Notes: generated from the letters alone by a model not told the origin. DNA of 64,000 nt from Pseudomonas cavernicola (GCF_003596405.1 NZ_QYUR01000002.1:512501-576500); one strand, 5' to 3'; shown: positions 20,724 to 32,198, counted from the stretch's first letter. Numbers and translations: made by a program.

Positions 20724-21551
20724 TCACTCGGGCGGCGCGATACGCAGCTGCTCGCTACGCCCACGCAGCCATTCCAGGGTCAGCAACAGCACCACGGAGA
20801 AGCCGATCAGCAAGGTCGCCGCCGCGGCGATGGTCGGGCTGAGATTCTCGCGGATGCCGCTGAACATCTGCCGTGGCAAGGTGGCTTGCTCGGGGCCGGC
20901 GAGGAACAGCGTCACCACCACCTCGTCGAACGAGGTGGCGAAGGCAAACAGCGCCCCGGAGATCACCCCGGGGGCGATCAGCGGCAAGGTCACCCGGAAG
21001 AACGCCGTCAGCGGCGAGGCGCCGAGGCTGGCCGCCGCGCGCACCAGGTTGTAGTTGAAGCCCTGCAAGGTGGCCGACACGGTGATGATCACGAACGGCA
21101 CGCCGAGCACGGCATGCACCAGAATCAGCGATATATAGCTGTTGCCCAACCCCAGCGGCGCGAAGAACAGATAGCTGGCCACCCCGACGATCACCACCGG
21201 CACCACCATCGGCGAAATCACCAGGCTCATCACCAGTGCCTTGCCGCGAAAATCGCCGCGGGTCAGGCCGATCGCCGCCAGAGTGCCGAAGACCATCGCC
21301 AGCACGGTCGCTGCCGGAGCGACGATCAGGCTGTTCTTCAACGAGCGCATCCATTCGGCCGAGGCGAAAAAGTCCTGGTACCAGTGCAGCGAGAAGCCCT
21401 GCAGCGGATAGACCAGGAAACTCCCGGAGTTGAATGACAGCGGCACGATCACCAGTACCGGCAAGATCAGGAACAACAGCACCAGGCCACAGAGGCTGCG
21501 CAGCGTGTAGAACCAGACGCGCTCGATGGGGGACATGTAAGGACTGAGCAT
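20724..21551 (-). CDS. agtD: ABC transporter permease, PotC-like (AgtD)
   Basis: This is a 275-residue inner-membrane protein with six predicted hydrophobic segments and the permease EAA loop (RAAASLGASPLTAFFRVTLPLIAPG). It resembles PotC/PotI subunits of polyamine importers. The start MLSPYMSPIERVW follows AAGGAG by 8 nt. Position and neighbours match P. aeruginosa agtD (PA0606 next to rpe PA0607), part of an importer for 4-aminobutyrate and 5-aminovalerate. The substrate here is inferred from that synteny. Confidence 0.87.
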   Translation of the reverse strand: MLSPYMSPIERVWFYTLRSLCGLVLLFLILPVLVIVPLSFNSGSFLVYPLQGFSLHWYQDFFASAEWMRSLKNSLIVAPAATVLAMVFGTLAAIGLTRGDFRGKALVMSLVISPMVVPVVIVGVASYLFFAPLGLGNSYISLILVHAVLGVPFVIITVSATLQGFNYNLVRAAASLGASPLTAFFRVTLPLIAPGVISGALFAFATSFDEVVVTLFLAGPEQATLPRQMFSGIRENLSPTIAAAATLLIGFSVVLLLTLEWLRGRSEQLRIAPPE

Positions 21552-21576
21552 TTCGACTTCTCCTTGAACAGACGGC

Positions 21577-22824
21577 TTAGCTCAAGCGCAGGCGGCTCGC
21601 GCCCACCAGCCAGCTGTAAACCACGTAGAGCACCAGGGTGGCGAATAGCAGCAGGCCGCCGAGGGCCGTGGCCATACCCCAGTTGATGCTGGTGTTGGTG
21701 TAGAACGCGACGAAGTAGCTGACCATCTGGTCGGTCGGGCTGCCGAGCAGCGCCGGGGTGATGTAGTAACCAATCGCCAGGATGAACACCAGCAGGCAGC
21801 CGGCACCGACACCGGCCAAGGTCTGCGGGAAGTACACCCGCCAGAAGCTCGCGAACGGGTGGCAGCCGAGGGAAATCGCCGCCCGCATGTAGGTCGGCGA
21901 GATGCCCTTCATCACGCTGTAGATCGGCAGGATCATGAACGGCAGCATGATGTGCACCATCGAGATGTACACCCCGGCACGGTTGAACACCAACTCCAGC
22001 GGCTTATCGATCACCCCCAGGCTGAGCAACGCACCGTTGATCAAACCGCCCGACTGCAAGAGCACGATCCAGGCGGCCACCCGCACCAGGATCGAGGTCC
22101 AGAACGGCAGCAGCACCAGGATCATCAGCAGGTTGCTCTGGCGTGCCGGCAGGTTGGCCAACAGATAGGCCAGCGGATAGGCCAGCACCAGGCAGATGGC
22201 GGTAATCACCAGGCCCATCCAGAAGGTGCGGGCGAAGATATCCAGGTAAATCGCCTGATCCGGCGTGGCCGGTGCCAATTCGCCGAGGTCGTCGATGCGA
22301 TGATCGACCGCCGCCAGCAGGTAAAACGGGGTGACGCTGCTGGTGTTGCGGCTGATCGCCTGCCAATAGGCAGGGTCGCCCCAACGCTCATCTAGGGCTT
22401 CCAGCGCCTCTTTATAAGACGCCGGCTCCGTTTTGAACGGCAGCGCCCGCGCGGTTTTCGCCATCAGGCTACGGTAACCGGCCAATTCCATATTCAGCCG
22501 TTTGGACAGATCGCCCAGGGTCTGATTCTTCCGCGCCTCAGCCAGGTCCAGGCTCAGCGCCTTATAGACGGGCTCGCCAGGCAACGCCTTGCCATCCCAA
22601 CTGGCGACCGCCTCGAGGGTGCGTGGCATTGTGCCGACCACCTCGCTGTTGCCGACGCTCTTGTAGAGCAGCGCGACAATCGGCACCAGGAAGATCAGCA
22701 GCAGAAACAGCACCAGCGGCAAAATCAGCGCCTGGGCTTTCAAGCGGTTCAGCCGCTCGGCACGCGCCAGACGTTGTTTCAGGGTGGGGCCGGCGACCTC
22801 GGTCAAGGGCACTGCGATGGCCAT
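21577..22824 (-). CDS. agtC: ABC transporter permease, PotB-like (AgtC)
   Basis: The start is MAIAVPLTEVAGPTLKQRL (415 residues), behind CCGGAG; a longer start would run into a terminator hairpin. It has one N-terminal membrane segment, then a periplasmic stretch of about 150 residues unusual for short PotB proteins, then five more segments. The EAA loop reads RAAISLGCHPFASFWRVYFPQTLAG. It pairs with AgtD to form the importer channel. The intrinsic terminator just upstream probably lowers its expression relative to the binding protein. Confidence 0.87.
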   Translation of the reverse strand: MAIAVPLTEVAGPTLKQRLARAERLNRLKAQALILPLVLFLLLIFLVPIVALLYKSVGNSEVVGTMPRTLEAVASWDGKALPGEPVYKALSLDLAEARKNQTLGDLSKRLNMELAGYRSLMAKTARALPFKTEPASYKEALEALDERWGDPAYWQAISRNTSSVTPFYLLAAVDHRIDDLGELAPATPDQAIYLDIFARTFWMGLVITAICLVLAYPLAYLLANLPARQSNLLMILVLLPFWTSILVRVAAWIVLLQSGGLINGALLSLGVIDKPLELVFNRAGVYISMVHIMLPFMILPIYSVMKGISPTYMRAAISLGCHPFASFWRVYFPQTLAGVGAGCLLVFILAIGYYITPALLGSPTDQMVSYFVAFYTNTSINWGMATALGGLLLFATLVLYVVYSWLVGASRLRLS

Positions 22825-22836
22825 AGCGAACTCCGG

Positions 22837-22861
22837 AAAAAAAGGCCGCGCGGGCGCGGCC
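22837..22861 (-). terminator. Intrinsic terminator between agtB and agtC
   Basis: On the minus strand a GC-rich stem (GGCCGCG CCC GCGCGGCC) is followed by seven T. It lies only 12 nt upstream of the agtC start. A second perfect 10-bp stem at 22883-22908 (CCCCTCTCCC / GGGAGAGGGG) lies between it and the agtB stop. Together they would reduce transcription past agtB. Confidence 0.85.
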
Positions 22862-22918
22862 AAAAGCTAAAGCGTTTGAACTCCCCTCTCCCACTTGCGG
22901 GAGAGGGGACTACTGGTC

Positions 22919-23950
22919 TTACTTGGCCGCCCAAGAGTTGAAGCGCTGCTCCAGCTGCTCGCCGTAGTCGGCCCAGAAGGTCACGTCGATGGCCACTTGG
23001 TTCGCGATGTTTTCCGGGGCGGTCGGCATGTCTTTCAGCAGCGACTTATCCAGCAGCGCGATGGCCTTGGTGTTGGCGGGGCCGTAGGCGATGTTTTCCG
23101 AATAGGTCTTCTGCTGCTCGGGCTTGACCGAGAAGGCGATGAACTTCTGCGCTTCGTCGGCATTCTTCGCGCCTTTCGGGATGGCCCAGGCGTCGAAGTC
23201 GTAGATGCCGCCGTTCCACACCACCTTCAGGTTGCTTTCTTTCTGTACGGCAGCGATGCGGCCGTTGTAGGCCGAACTCATCACCACGTCACCGGAAGCG
23301 AGGTACTGCGGCGGCTGGGCGCCGGCTTCCCACCACTGAATGCTCGGTTTCAGTTGATCGAGCTTCTTGAACGCGCGGTCGACCCCGTCTTTGGTCGCCA
23401 GCACGCTGTAGACATCCTTCGGCGCCACGCCATCGGCCATCAAGGCGAATTCCAGGGTGTACTTGGCGCCTTTACGCAGGCCACGCTTGCCAGGGAATTT
23501 CTTCGTGTCCCAGAAATCCGCCCAGCTGGTCGGAGCGCTTGTCAGCTTGTCGGCGTTGTAGGCGAGTACCGTGGACCAGACGAAGAAGCCTACGCCGCAC
23601 GGCTGGATAGCCCCCGGCACGTAGTCAGCGGGATTACCGAACTGAGCCGGGTCGAGCTGCTCGAACATGCCCTCGTCACAGCCACGGGCCAGCTCCGGAG
23701 ATTCCACTTCGACGAGATTCCAGGACACGCTCTTGGTGTCGACCATGGCTTTCACCTTGGCCATCTCGCCGTTGTACTCACCGGCGATGATTTTGCCGTT
23801 GCCGGCCTGTTCCCAGGGTGTGTAGAACGCTTTGACCTGGGCGTTCTTGTTCGCCCCGCCAAAGGACACCACGGTCAGGTCGGCCGCCATGGCCTGAGCG
23901 GCGCAAGCCAACCCGAGAGCCAGGGCAGTGAGTTTGAGAGATTTATTCAT
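22919..23950 (-). CDS. agtB: Periplasmic substrate-binding protein, polyamine/amino-acid type (AgtB)
   Basis: The start is MNKSLKLTALALGLACAAQAMA, a typical signal peptide, giving 343 residues. The mature protein is a PotD/PotF-like type 2 binding protein (DLTVVSFGGANKNAQVKAFYTPWEQ). It captures substrate in the periplasm for AgtCD. The P. aeruginosa homologue works for 4-aminobutyrate and 5-aminovalerate. It lies 44 nt downstream of the ATPase gene, with two hairpins at its 3' end. Confidence 0.88.
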   Translation of the reverse strand: MNKSLKLTALALGLACAAQAMAADLTVVSFGGANKNAQVKAFYTPWEQAGNGKIIAGEYNGEMAKVKAMVDTKSVSWNLVEVESPELARGCDEGMFEQLDPAQFGNPADYVPGAIQPCGVGFFVWSTVLAYNADKLTSAPTSWADFWDTKKFPGKRGLRKGAKYTLEFALMADGVAPKDVYSVLATKDGVDRAFKKLDQLKPSIQWWEAGAQPPQYLASGDVVMSSAYNGRIAAVQKESNLKVVWNGGIYDFDAWAIPKGAKNADEAQKFIAFSVKPEQQKTYSENIAYGPANTKAIALLDKSLLKDMPTAPENIANQVAIDVTFWADYGEQLEQRFNSWAAK

Positions 23951-23994
23951 TGTTGTTTTCTCCACTGTGCAAAGTTGATAAAGCGCGGATTCGA

Positions 23995-25107
23995 TCAGAC
24001 GGTTTCCAATAACGGGTCGAGCGCGCGGACGTGCTCTACTTGCCAGCCGAGCGGCACCACATCACCCACCGCGAGGGCCGGATCCAGTTCGGCAATCGGT
24101 TGTTTGACGAAGAAGTTGGCCTTGCCACACACCTCCAGACGCACACGCACGTGGTCGCCCAGGTAGATGAACTCCTCCACCCGACCGGAGAAGCGATTGG
24201 TGCAAGCCTCGCTGGAGCCGTTCAACAGCACCCGTTCCGGACGGATCGACAGGGTCACCGGCTCGCCGGTCTGACCGACGTTGACCGCCAGCGCCTCGAC
24301 CTTCTCACCGCGCGCCAGCTCGACCACGCAGCGATCACCGGTGCGGCTGAACAGGCGCCCGCTGATGCGGTTGTTCTCGCCGATGAAGTTGGCGACGAAG
24401 GTGTTCTTCGGCTCTTCATACAAGGTACGCGGGGAGGCGATCTGCTGGATCTCGCCCTGGTGGAACACCGCCACCCGGTCGGACATGGTCAGCGCTTCGC
24501 CCTGATCGTGGGTGACGTAGACCACAGTCACGCCGAGACGCTTGTGCAGGTGTTTGATCTCCATCTGCATGTGTTCGCGCAGCTGCTTGTCCAGCGCGCC
24601 GAGCGGCTCATCCATCAGCACCAGTTGCGGCTCGAACACCAGCGCACGGGCCAGCGCCACACGCTGCTGCTGGCCGCCGGAGAGCTGGCCGGGATAGCGG
24701 TTGCGAAAGCTATCGAGCTGCACCATCGACAGCGCGCGCTTGACCCGCTCGCTGATGTCGGTCTTGCTCAGGCCGCGTACCGACAGCGGAAACGCCAGGT
24801 TCTCCGCCACGGTCATGTGCGGGAACAAGGCGTAGTTCTGAAAGACCATGCCGATGTCGCGTTTGTGCGGTGGGACGTTGTTGATCGAGCGCCCGGCGAG
24901 GAGAATTTCCCCGGCGGTGGGCGTCTCGAAACCGGCCAGCATCATCAGGCTGGTGGTTTTGCCGGAGCCGGACGGCCCGAGCAGGGTGAGGAATTCGCCT
25001 TTGCGAATATCCAGGTTGAGGTCTTTGACGATGAGGTTCTCGCCGTCGTAGCTCTTCTGTACGCCACGGAAGCTGACCAGCACATCGTTCGTTTGCTTCT
25101 CGACCAT
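23995..25107 (-). CDS. agtA: ABC transporter ATP-binding protein, PotA-like (AgtA)
   Basis: The start is placed at ATG 25107 ([15 protein letters not shown], 370 residues) behind AAGG; a GTG two codons upstream is possible. Walker A is GPSGSGKTT, the signature [15 protein letters not shown], Walker [13 protein letters not shown] and the H-loop VVYVTHDQ. The C-terminal ~120 residues form the TOBE regulatory domain of PotA/MalK-type ATPases. It is the first gene of the leftward agtABCD operon, probably activated by AgtR. Confidence 0.92.
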   Translation of the reverse strand: MVEKQTNDVLVSFRGVQKSYDGENLIVKDLNLDIRKGEFLTLLGPSGSGKTTSLMMLAGFETPTAGEILLAGRSINNVPPHKRDIGMVFQNYALFPHMTVAENLAFPLSVRGLSKTDISERVKRALSMVQLDSFRNRYPGQLSGGQQQRVALARALVFEPQLVLMDEPLGALDKQLREHMQMEIKHLHKRLGVTVVYVTHDQGEALTMSDRVAVFHQGEIQQIASPRTLYEEPKNTFVANFIGENNRISGRLFSRTGDRCVVELARGEKVEALAVNVGQTGEPVTLSIRPERVLLNGSSEACTNRFSGRVEEFIYLGDHVRVRLEVCGKANFFVKQPIAELDPALAVGDVVPLGWQVEHVRALDPLLETV

Positions 25108-25338
25108 AACCACACCTTTGATTTTTTTGTATGTCGTGCCTAGAGACTAGAGAAGCCTGCAAGCAGCGCAAATCGGGGGGTATGAGAGATTGCTATAAGA
25201 ACAGTGGACGACTGCATGTAGGGATTGCCCTACACGGACGGCGCGCATAGGCATGGACAGGCAGAGCGTATACGGCCAGCGGTCCCGAGCGGACAGCGGC
25301 AGAGTCGTAAACAGCTACGCCGACAGGAAAGTGCAGAG

Positions 25339-25470
25339 GTAGGTTGACGCTGAGCCGTAGGCGATGCCCAACAACCGGCCTGCAAGGCCGGGCTTTCAAG
25401 TTCAAGACCGAGCAGAGGGAGTCGCTAAGCGACTCCTTGTTGGGCATCACTTCGTTCAGCGCCAACCTAC
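25339..25470. repeat. Palindromic repeat element between agtR and agtA
   Basis: The 400-nt gap between agtA and agtR holds a 132-bp element. The left end 25339-25374 (GTAGGTTGACGCTGAGC...GATGCCCAACAA) is an imperfect reverse complement of the right end 25437-25470 (TTGTTGGGCATC...CAGCGCCAACCTAC). It belongs by sight to the widespread GTAGGTTGG...CCCAACA repeat family of gammaproteobacteria. It contains a smaller GAGTCGCTAAGCGACTC hairpin. The remaining gap (25114-25338) should contain the agtA promoter, but I see no certain motif. Confidence 0.65.
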
Positions 25471-25506
25471 GCTCAGCACCTACACCCGCGCCAACCGGCC
25501 GTCCCC

Positions 25507-26136
25507 TCAGATCAGCTTGTGCTCCATGGCATAACGCACCAGATCCGCCACCGAACTGGCATTCAACTTCTGCATCAAGCGCGCTTTGTGGGTACTGATG
25601 GTTTTGTTGCTGAGCGCCAATTGCTGGGCAATATCGTTGACGTTGGCGCCCTGCACCAGGCGCTCGAATACCGAGAACTCACGCTCGGACAGCCGCGCGT
25701 GCAGCGGCCGCGAATCTGTCAGGCCGACCTCGAAGACCATCCGGTCGGCCAGCTCCGGGTCGATGTAGCGCCCACCGGCGGCCACCTTGCGAATCGCCGT
25801 AAGGAGCAACGCCGGGTCGCTGTCCTTTGTCGCGTAACCCGCCGCCCCGACCTTCAAGGCCCGCGCGGCCATCTGGGCTTCATCGTGCATCGACAACACC
25901 AGAATCGCCGGCGCATGCTGCAACGCGCGAATCCGTGGAATCGCCTCCAGGCCATTGACGCCGGGCATGGAGATATCCAGCAGCACCACCTCGCACTCAA
26001 CCTGCCGCAGGGTTTCCAGCAATTGCTCGCCGTTGCTGGCTTCACCGACCACGCAGAGATCCTTGGCCAGGCCGATCAGTTGCTTGATGCCCTCACGGAC
26101 GATGGTGTGATCTTCGGCAACCAGTACACGAATCAC
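25507..26136 (-). CDS. agtR: NarL/LuxR-type response regulator (AgtR)
   Basis: The protein has 209 residues. The receiver domain has the phospho-acceptor D54 in VVLLDISMPGVNG. The C-terminal LuxR-type helix-turn-helix reads LSEREFSVFERLVQGANVNDIAQQLALSNKTISTHKARLMQKL. It lies 27 nt after the sensor kinase gene and directly upstream, same strand, of the agt importer. In P. aeruginosa AgtSR controls agtABCD in response to 5-aminovalerate and 4-aminobutyrate, and the same is inferred here. Confidence 0.9.
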   Translation of the reverse strand: MIRVLVAEDHTIVREGIKQLIGLAKDLCVVGEASNGEQLLETLRQVECEVVLLDISMPGVNGLEAIPRIRALQHAPAILVLSMHDEAQMAARALKVGAAGYATKDSDPALLLTAIRKVAAGGRYIDPELADRMVFEVGLTDSRPLHARLSEREFSVFERLVQGANVNDIAQQLALSNKTISTHKARLMQKLNASSVADLVRYAMEHKLI

Positions 26137-26163
26137 TCAGGTGTCTCCTTAGGTTGAGGCCTG

Positions 26164-28590
26164 TTAATCCAAGGGGATGCGCACGCTCAGGTTAGTGCCT
26201 TCGCCAAGCCGACTGTCGATGCTCAGGCTGCCACCCAGCATCAACACGCGCTCACGCATACCGACCAGCCCGAAGGAGTTGGAGCGACCCGGCGCGACGA
26301 CGAAACCGCAACCATCATCGCTGACCGTCAGGCACAACTCGTCCTCTTCCAGCGTCAGGCGCAGTTCGACAGTATGCGCCTGCGCGTGCCGCATGACGTT
26401 GGTCAGCGCCTCCTGGAGGATGCGGAACAGGCCGACCGCCTTGGCGTCCGCCAGCGCCGGCAAGCTCTCCGGGACCTGGACCAGACAGGGAATCTGCGTG
26501 CGCGCCTCGAAGCGCTGGGCCTGCCATTCGATCGCCGAGCCAATGCCCGCGTCGAGGATTGGCGGACGCAAGGCGGTAGCCACATCACGCACCAGTTGGA
26601 ACAGATTGGCGATCAAGCGCTTCATGCTGTTCAGGCGCTCCTGCAGGCCCGGGTCAAGCTCGGCATAGGCCAGCTCGCACATCGAGGTTTCCAGCTTGAG
26701 CACGGTCAACACCTGGCCCAGCTCGTCGTGCACCTCACGGGCGATACGGGCTTTCTCCTCTTCGCGCACGCTCTCCAGGTGCGCCGACAACTCGCGCAGT
26801 TGCGCGCGCGACTCGGCCAGCTCCAGCTCGATGCGTTTGTTCTCGCTGATGTCCCAGACGATACCGTCCCAGACCACCAAACCATCCTGCAGGTGCCGCG
26901 CAATCGCCTTGATATCCGCCCAGCGCTGTGAACCATCGCGGGTCAATATGCGGCCCTGCCAATGCCAGTCACTGTCGCTGGCGAGCGCCAGATCCTGGCT
27001 GTGGTGATAGCTGGCTTTATCGTCCACATGCACCAGGCTGCGCAGGCCGCGGTCGGCGGCCAGCAGCGTGGTGGCGGAATAGCCGACCAGGCTTTCGCTG
27101 CCTTCGCTGATAAAGGCGAAGTCCACCGGCGCATCGGGCCGCGGGCGCTCCAGGCGAAACACCAGGCCCGGCACATTGGCGGCGATGCCCTGTAGGCGCG
27201 CCTCGCTTTCCTGCAAGGCGGCCAAGGCCCGCCGCCGCTCGGTGACGTCGGTGATGAACACCACCAGGTACTCGGCCTGGCGAAAGCGCAGGAAACTCAG
27301 CGACACGTCGGCCGGCAGCGCACTGCCATCGGCGCGGCGGCAATTGGTCTCGAAGCTCAACGGCCCTTCCTCGCTCGAACGCGCCCGCTTCCACAGCGCG
27401 AGCCAGCGATCCATGTGCAGGCTCGGTTCGAACTCGATCAGCGGCCGATCGACCACGCCCCCCGGCAGGTAGCCGAGCATCTGCTCCGCGGCACGGTTGG
27501 CATAGCGCACGTGACTGTCCCAGTTGACCCAGAGAATGCCGACGGTGCTTTGATCGATGGAGAATTGGGTCAGGCGCAGCGCCTCTTCCGCCGCCTCGCG
27601 CAACTCGATAGCGTGCCGCGCCGCCAGCAAACTGCGCTCCAGCGTATGCAGTTGGCGGCGCAGCCAGAACAGGCCGGCCAGCGCCATCAGCAGCAAAACG
27701 GCGAACAACAAACTGAGGTTCTGCCAGAAGCCCGGCGACTCGGCGAGCCGCGGATACTTGAGCTGCAACCAGCGGCCATGCAGTTGATCCAGCTGCTTTG
27801 GGGAGATCGCCCGCAGCGCGCTATCGATGATCCCGGACAGTTCCGGCCAGTCGCGCCGCGAGGCGATACGCAGCAGTTGCGGTAGACCGATATCTCCGAC
27901 CACGGCGAGCCCGGCGAACTCGCCCTCACGGGATAAGCGGCTGAGCTGCGCCTGATCGACCACCGCATATTTAACCTGCTGGCTGAGCAGACTCTGCAAC
28001 GCCTCACGCTCGTTAGCCGCAGCTTGTAGGTTGAGGTTCACATAGGTGCCGTGCAGGTAATCGGCCACCGCGCTGGGCATGCGCACGGCGACCGGGTCTT
28101 GCGCGCCGAGCTGCTCCAGATCGACCGCCGCGCCACCATTGCGCACCCCCACGATCAGCTGTGGCACGCGCATATAAGGGTCGGAATACAGCCACAGCCG
28201 CAGCCCGGCCGGTGTCTGGCTAAGGCCCGGAGCCAGGTCGACATGCTTGGTCCGCACCGCGGCCTCCAGCGCCGCCTGATCGACATACTGCTGCCAGACC
28301 AGCTCGACCTGCAGCGCCGCCGCCAGCCAATTCATCAGCTCGACATTGGCCCCGGACAGCTGCTGCAGGCGCCGATCGAATTGCGCATAAGGCGCCTGCA
28401 AGACCACTCCGACGCGCAACTGCCGATGCTCAGCCAACCAGGCGCGTTGCTGCTCATTCAGCGGCAACGCCACCGCTGTCGCGCTGAGGACCGGCGTCGG
28501 CAGCAACAGCCAGCAGGCAAAAAAGCAAACAGACAACAAACGAATCATCCAGCGCACACCGCACAGCCCCAGGTGGAAGACAACCGCCAT
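26164..28590 (-). CDS. agtS: Sensor histidine kinase with periplasmic binding domain and two PAS domains (AgtS)
   Basis: The protein has 808 residues. The start at 28590 has GGAG six bases upstream; an ATG 14 codons later lacks one. A signal/anchor segment is followed by an extracytoplasmic type 3 solute-binding domain (about 45-285), a membrane segment near 295 (LLFAVLLLMALAGLFWL), PAS domains at about 340-450 and 460-590, a HisKA_3 dimerisation helix (ARIAREVHDELGQVLTVLKLE) and an HATPase (DDGCGF, GLVGMRERV). The binding domain fits sensing of a small amino-acid ligand. Confidence 0.9.
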   Translation of the reverse strand: MAVVFHLGLCGVRWMIRLLSVCFFACWLLLPTPVLSATAVALPLNEQQRAWLAEHRQLRVGVVLQAPYAQFDRRLQQLSGANVELMNWLAAALQVELVWQQYVDQAALEAAVRTKHVDLAPGLSQTPAGLRLWLYSDPYMRVPQLIVGVRNGGAAVDLEQLGAQDPVAVRMPSAVADYLHGTYVNLNLQAAANEREALQSLLSQQVKYAVVDQAQLSRLSREGEFAGLAVVGDIGLPQLLRIASRRDWPELSGIIDSALRAISPKQLDQLHGRWLQLKYPRLAESPGFWQNLSLLFAVLLLMALAGLFWLRRQLHTLERSLLAARHAIELREAAEEALRLTQFSIDQSTVGILWVNWDSHVRYANRAAEQMLGYLPGGVVDRPLIEFEPSLHMDRWLALWKRARSSEEGPLSFETNCRRADGSALPADVSLSFLRFRQAEYLVVFITDVTERRRALAALQESEARLQGIAANVPGLVFRLERPRPDAPVDFAFISEGSESLVGYSATTLLAADRGLRSLVHVDDKASYHHSQDLALASDSDWHWQGRILTRDGSQRWADIKAIARHLQDGLVVWDGIVWDISENKRIELELAESRAQLRELSAHLESVREEEKARIAREVHDELGQVLTVLKLETSMCELAYAELDPGLQERLNSMKRLIANLFQLVRDVATALRPPILDAGIGSAIEWQAQRFEARTQIPCLVQVPESLPALADAKAVGLFRILQEALTNVMRHAQAHTVELRLTLEEDELCLTVSDDGCGFVVAPGRSNSFGLVGMRERVLMLGGSLSIDSRLGEGTNLSVRIPLD

Positions 28591-28689
28591 ACCTTACTCC
28601 AGCCCACATGGATCAGGCGAAGGCTCGGCCTGACAAATAACCGGCAAGCCATTAGGCTGCACCCATCGTTCCTGGCCTGGACTGTTCCA

Positions 28690-29739
28690 ATGCCCAATCT
28701 GCAACGCCCGCGACTGCCTGCGCTGTGCCTGCTGCTGTTGCTACCTCATGCCCTAACTCTGCAAGCTGCCGATGCGGCTACACCAACAGCGGCCAGTGCG
28801 GCAGCCATTGAGCGACCCGTCATCCCCGAGCGCAGCCAGGCTGAAGCCGTCGCCCTCGAGCGGCAGCTGCCACAAACCGAGCAGCAACAATTAACCGCGG
28901 CTGGCGAACAGTTCCTCGCCCTGTGGAAACCGGCCAATGCCGCTGAGCCGAGCGGGGTGGTGATTCTCATCCCCGGCGACGCGGAAAGCGCCGATTGGCC
29001 CAAGGTTGTCGGCCCGCTGCGCAAAAAACTGCCGGATGCCGGCTGGCACAGCCTGAGCCTGAGCCTGCCCGACCCGCAGGGCGATGCGCCGCCCATACGA
29101 CTGGCAGAGGCCGCAGCCAGCCCCAACGCAACGCCAGAGGCAAAAGAGCCTGCCGCCACAACAGCGCCCGTGGCCGACACTGCCGACGCCAACGCAACGG
29201 CCGCAGAAGCGCCCGAGCCCAGCGCTGTTGCCGAGGAGCAATACCAGGCCCACACCGCACGGGTACTGGCGCGCATCCAAGCCGGCATCGCCTTTGCCCA
29301 GCAACAGAAACCCAAGGCCATCATCCTCCTGGGCCATGGCAGCGGTGCTTACTGGGCGGCCCGCTATCTGGCGGAAAACCATCCCGCAGAGATTCAGAAC
29401 CTGCTGCTGGTCGCCGCGCAAATGCCGGCGGGCTTTAGCCCGGCGTTAGACGAGCTCGTCCCCGGCCTGCAACTGGCCACCGGCGATTTCTACTACAAGG
29501 ATCAAACGGCCGACCGCACCGCCGCACTGCAGCGCGCCCAGGCCGGCAAACGCCAGCAACATCCGGCCTATATCCAAATCGCGATGAAAGCGCTGCCGGG
29601 CAATCCCGCCACGGAGCAGGAACAGCTCTATCGGCGGGTTCGCGGCTGGCTCAGCCTGCATCCACAAGCCGCGGCGCCGCAGCCCACTATCCCCGGCGCA
29701 GCCATCACACCGGCAGCCACTACCGCGCCGGGCGGCTAG
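28690..29739 (+). CDS. DUF3530 family exported protein
   Basis: The start is MPNLQRPRLPALCLLLLLPHALTLQA, a signal peptide, giving 349 residues; codons upstream in the same open frame lie inside agtS antisense sequence and are not coding. The mature protein has an alpha/beta-hydrolase look: GVVILIPGDAESADWPKVVGPLRKKLPDAGW near the N-terminus and a nucleophile-elbow-like ILLGHGSGAYWAARYL. A central 70-residue stretch is rich in Ala, Pro and Glu. DUF3530 proteins are common in pseudomonads and have no settled function. Its stop overlaps the converging DnaJ-like gene by 4 nt. Confidence 0.8.
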   Translation: MPNLQRPRLPALCLLLLLPHALTLQAADAATPTAASAAAIERPVIPERSQAEAVALERQLPQTEQQQLTAAGEQFLALWKPANAAEPSGVVILIPGDAESADWPKVVGPLRKKLPDAGWHSLSLSLPDPQGDAPPIRLAEAAASPNATPEAKEPAATTAPVADTADANATAAEAPEPSAVAEEQYQAHTARVLARIQAGIAFAQQQKPKAIILLGHGSGAYWAARYLAENHPAEIQNLLLVAAQMPAGFSPALDELVPGLQLATGDFYYKDQTADRTAALQRAQAGKRQQHPAYIQIAMKALPGNPATEQEQLYRRVRGWLSLHPQAAAPQPTIPGAAITPAATTAPGG

Positions 29740-30503
29740 CGGAAACCGCGGCGCTCACGGATCAACCCGTAAGCGCTGTGCAGTTCGCGAGTCTTCTCCG
29801 TGGCCTCTCGTACCCGAGCGGGATCGGCTCCGGCACCAACCAGTTTGTCCGGATGGTGCCTGCTCAGTAGCCGCCGGTAAGCCCGCTTGATCGCGGCGGG
29901 TTCGCTCTCGGCTGTCACATCGAGTAAGCGCAAAGCGTTCTGATAGGCTGCCGCCCCCTGCAGCAACGCCCCCTTGCGCGGTTCATATTCACTGGCCAGT
30001 GCGACAACCTGGTCACTGCGCCAACCCAGCCACTTGCCCCATAGCAGAATCAGCTCGCGCTCACGCGCGGTCACCCGCCCATCGGCCCAGGCCATCCGCC
30101 AGCACGCCCGCAGCAGAGCCGCAACACTAGCTTCACGGTTGCGCAGCCGGCGCAATGGCATGCGCAAGCCCTCTCGCCCAGCCTTGCCACGACTGAAGGC
30201 GTCAATGGCACGCCGCTGCCCCGCATCATCCAAATGCAGCCGGCACATCTCGGCGCGCGCCAGCTGGATGTGCGCTTCCAGCACCTGCCCTTCACTCTTG
30301 GCCAGACGCCCGAGCAGCACAAACAGCAGCTCCTCATCACTCGGCATGGGCGCCGCGCCTAAGTGCTCACGCAGGCTCGCCCAGCTCTGCAACCCCATAC
30401 GACGATCCAGCACCTGCCCAAGCAGCGTACCGAGCAACGCGCCGGGGATGCTGGCCAGCGCCAGACCCGCAGCCGCACCGAGCAGCGTGGCCGGCCAAAG
30501 CAT
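29736..30503 (-). CDS. DjlA-like protein with TerB and C-terminal J domain
   Basis: The start is MLWPATLLGAAAGLALASIPG (255 residues), 1 nt after the murU stop (TGAGATG). An N-terminal glycine-rich membrane segment is followed by a TerB-like helical region (about 60-180) and a J domain with the HPD motif (LLSRHHPDKLVG). This is the DjlA arrangement, a membrane-bound DnaK co-chaperone. It is coupled to murU and amgK, as in other pseudomonads. Confidence 0.85.
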   Translation of the reverse strand: MLWPATLLGAAAGLALASIPGALLGTLLGQVLDRRMGLQSWASLREHLGAAPMPSDEELLFVLLGRLAKSEGQVLEAHIQLARAEMCRLHLDDAGQRRAIDAFSRGKAGREGLRMPLRRLRNREASVAALLRACWRMAWADGRVTARERELILLWGKWLGWRSDQVVALASEYEPRKGALLQGAAAYQNALRLLDVTAESEPAAIKRAYRRLLSRHHPDKLVGAGADPARVREATEKTRELHSAYGLIRERRGFR

Positions 30504-30504
30504 C

Positions 30505-32198
<1,694 letters not shown>

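Noticed and set aside
28051..28689. Upstream extension of the DUF3530 open frame
   Set aside because: It overlaps agtS on the other strand; the signal peptide at 28690 marks the real start.
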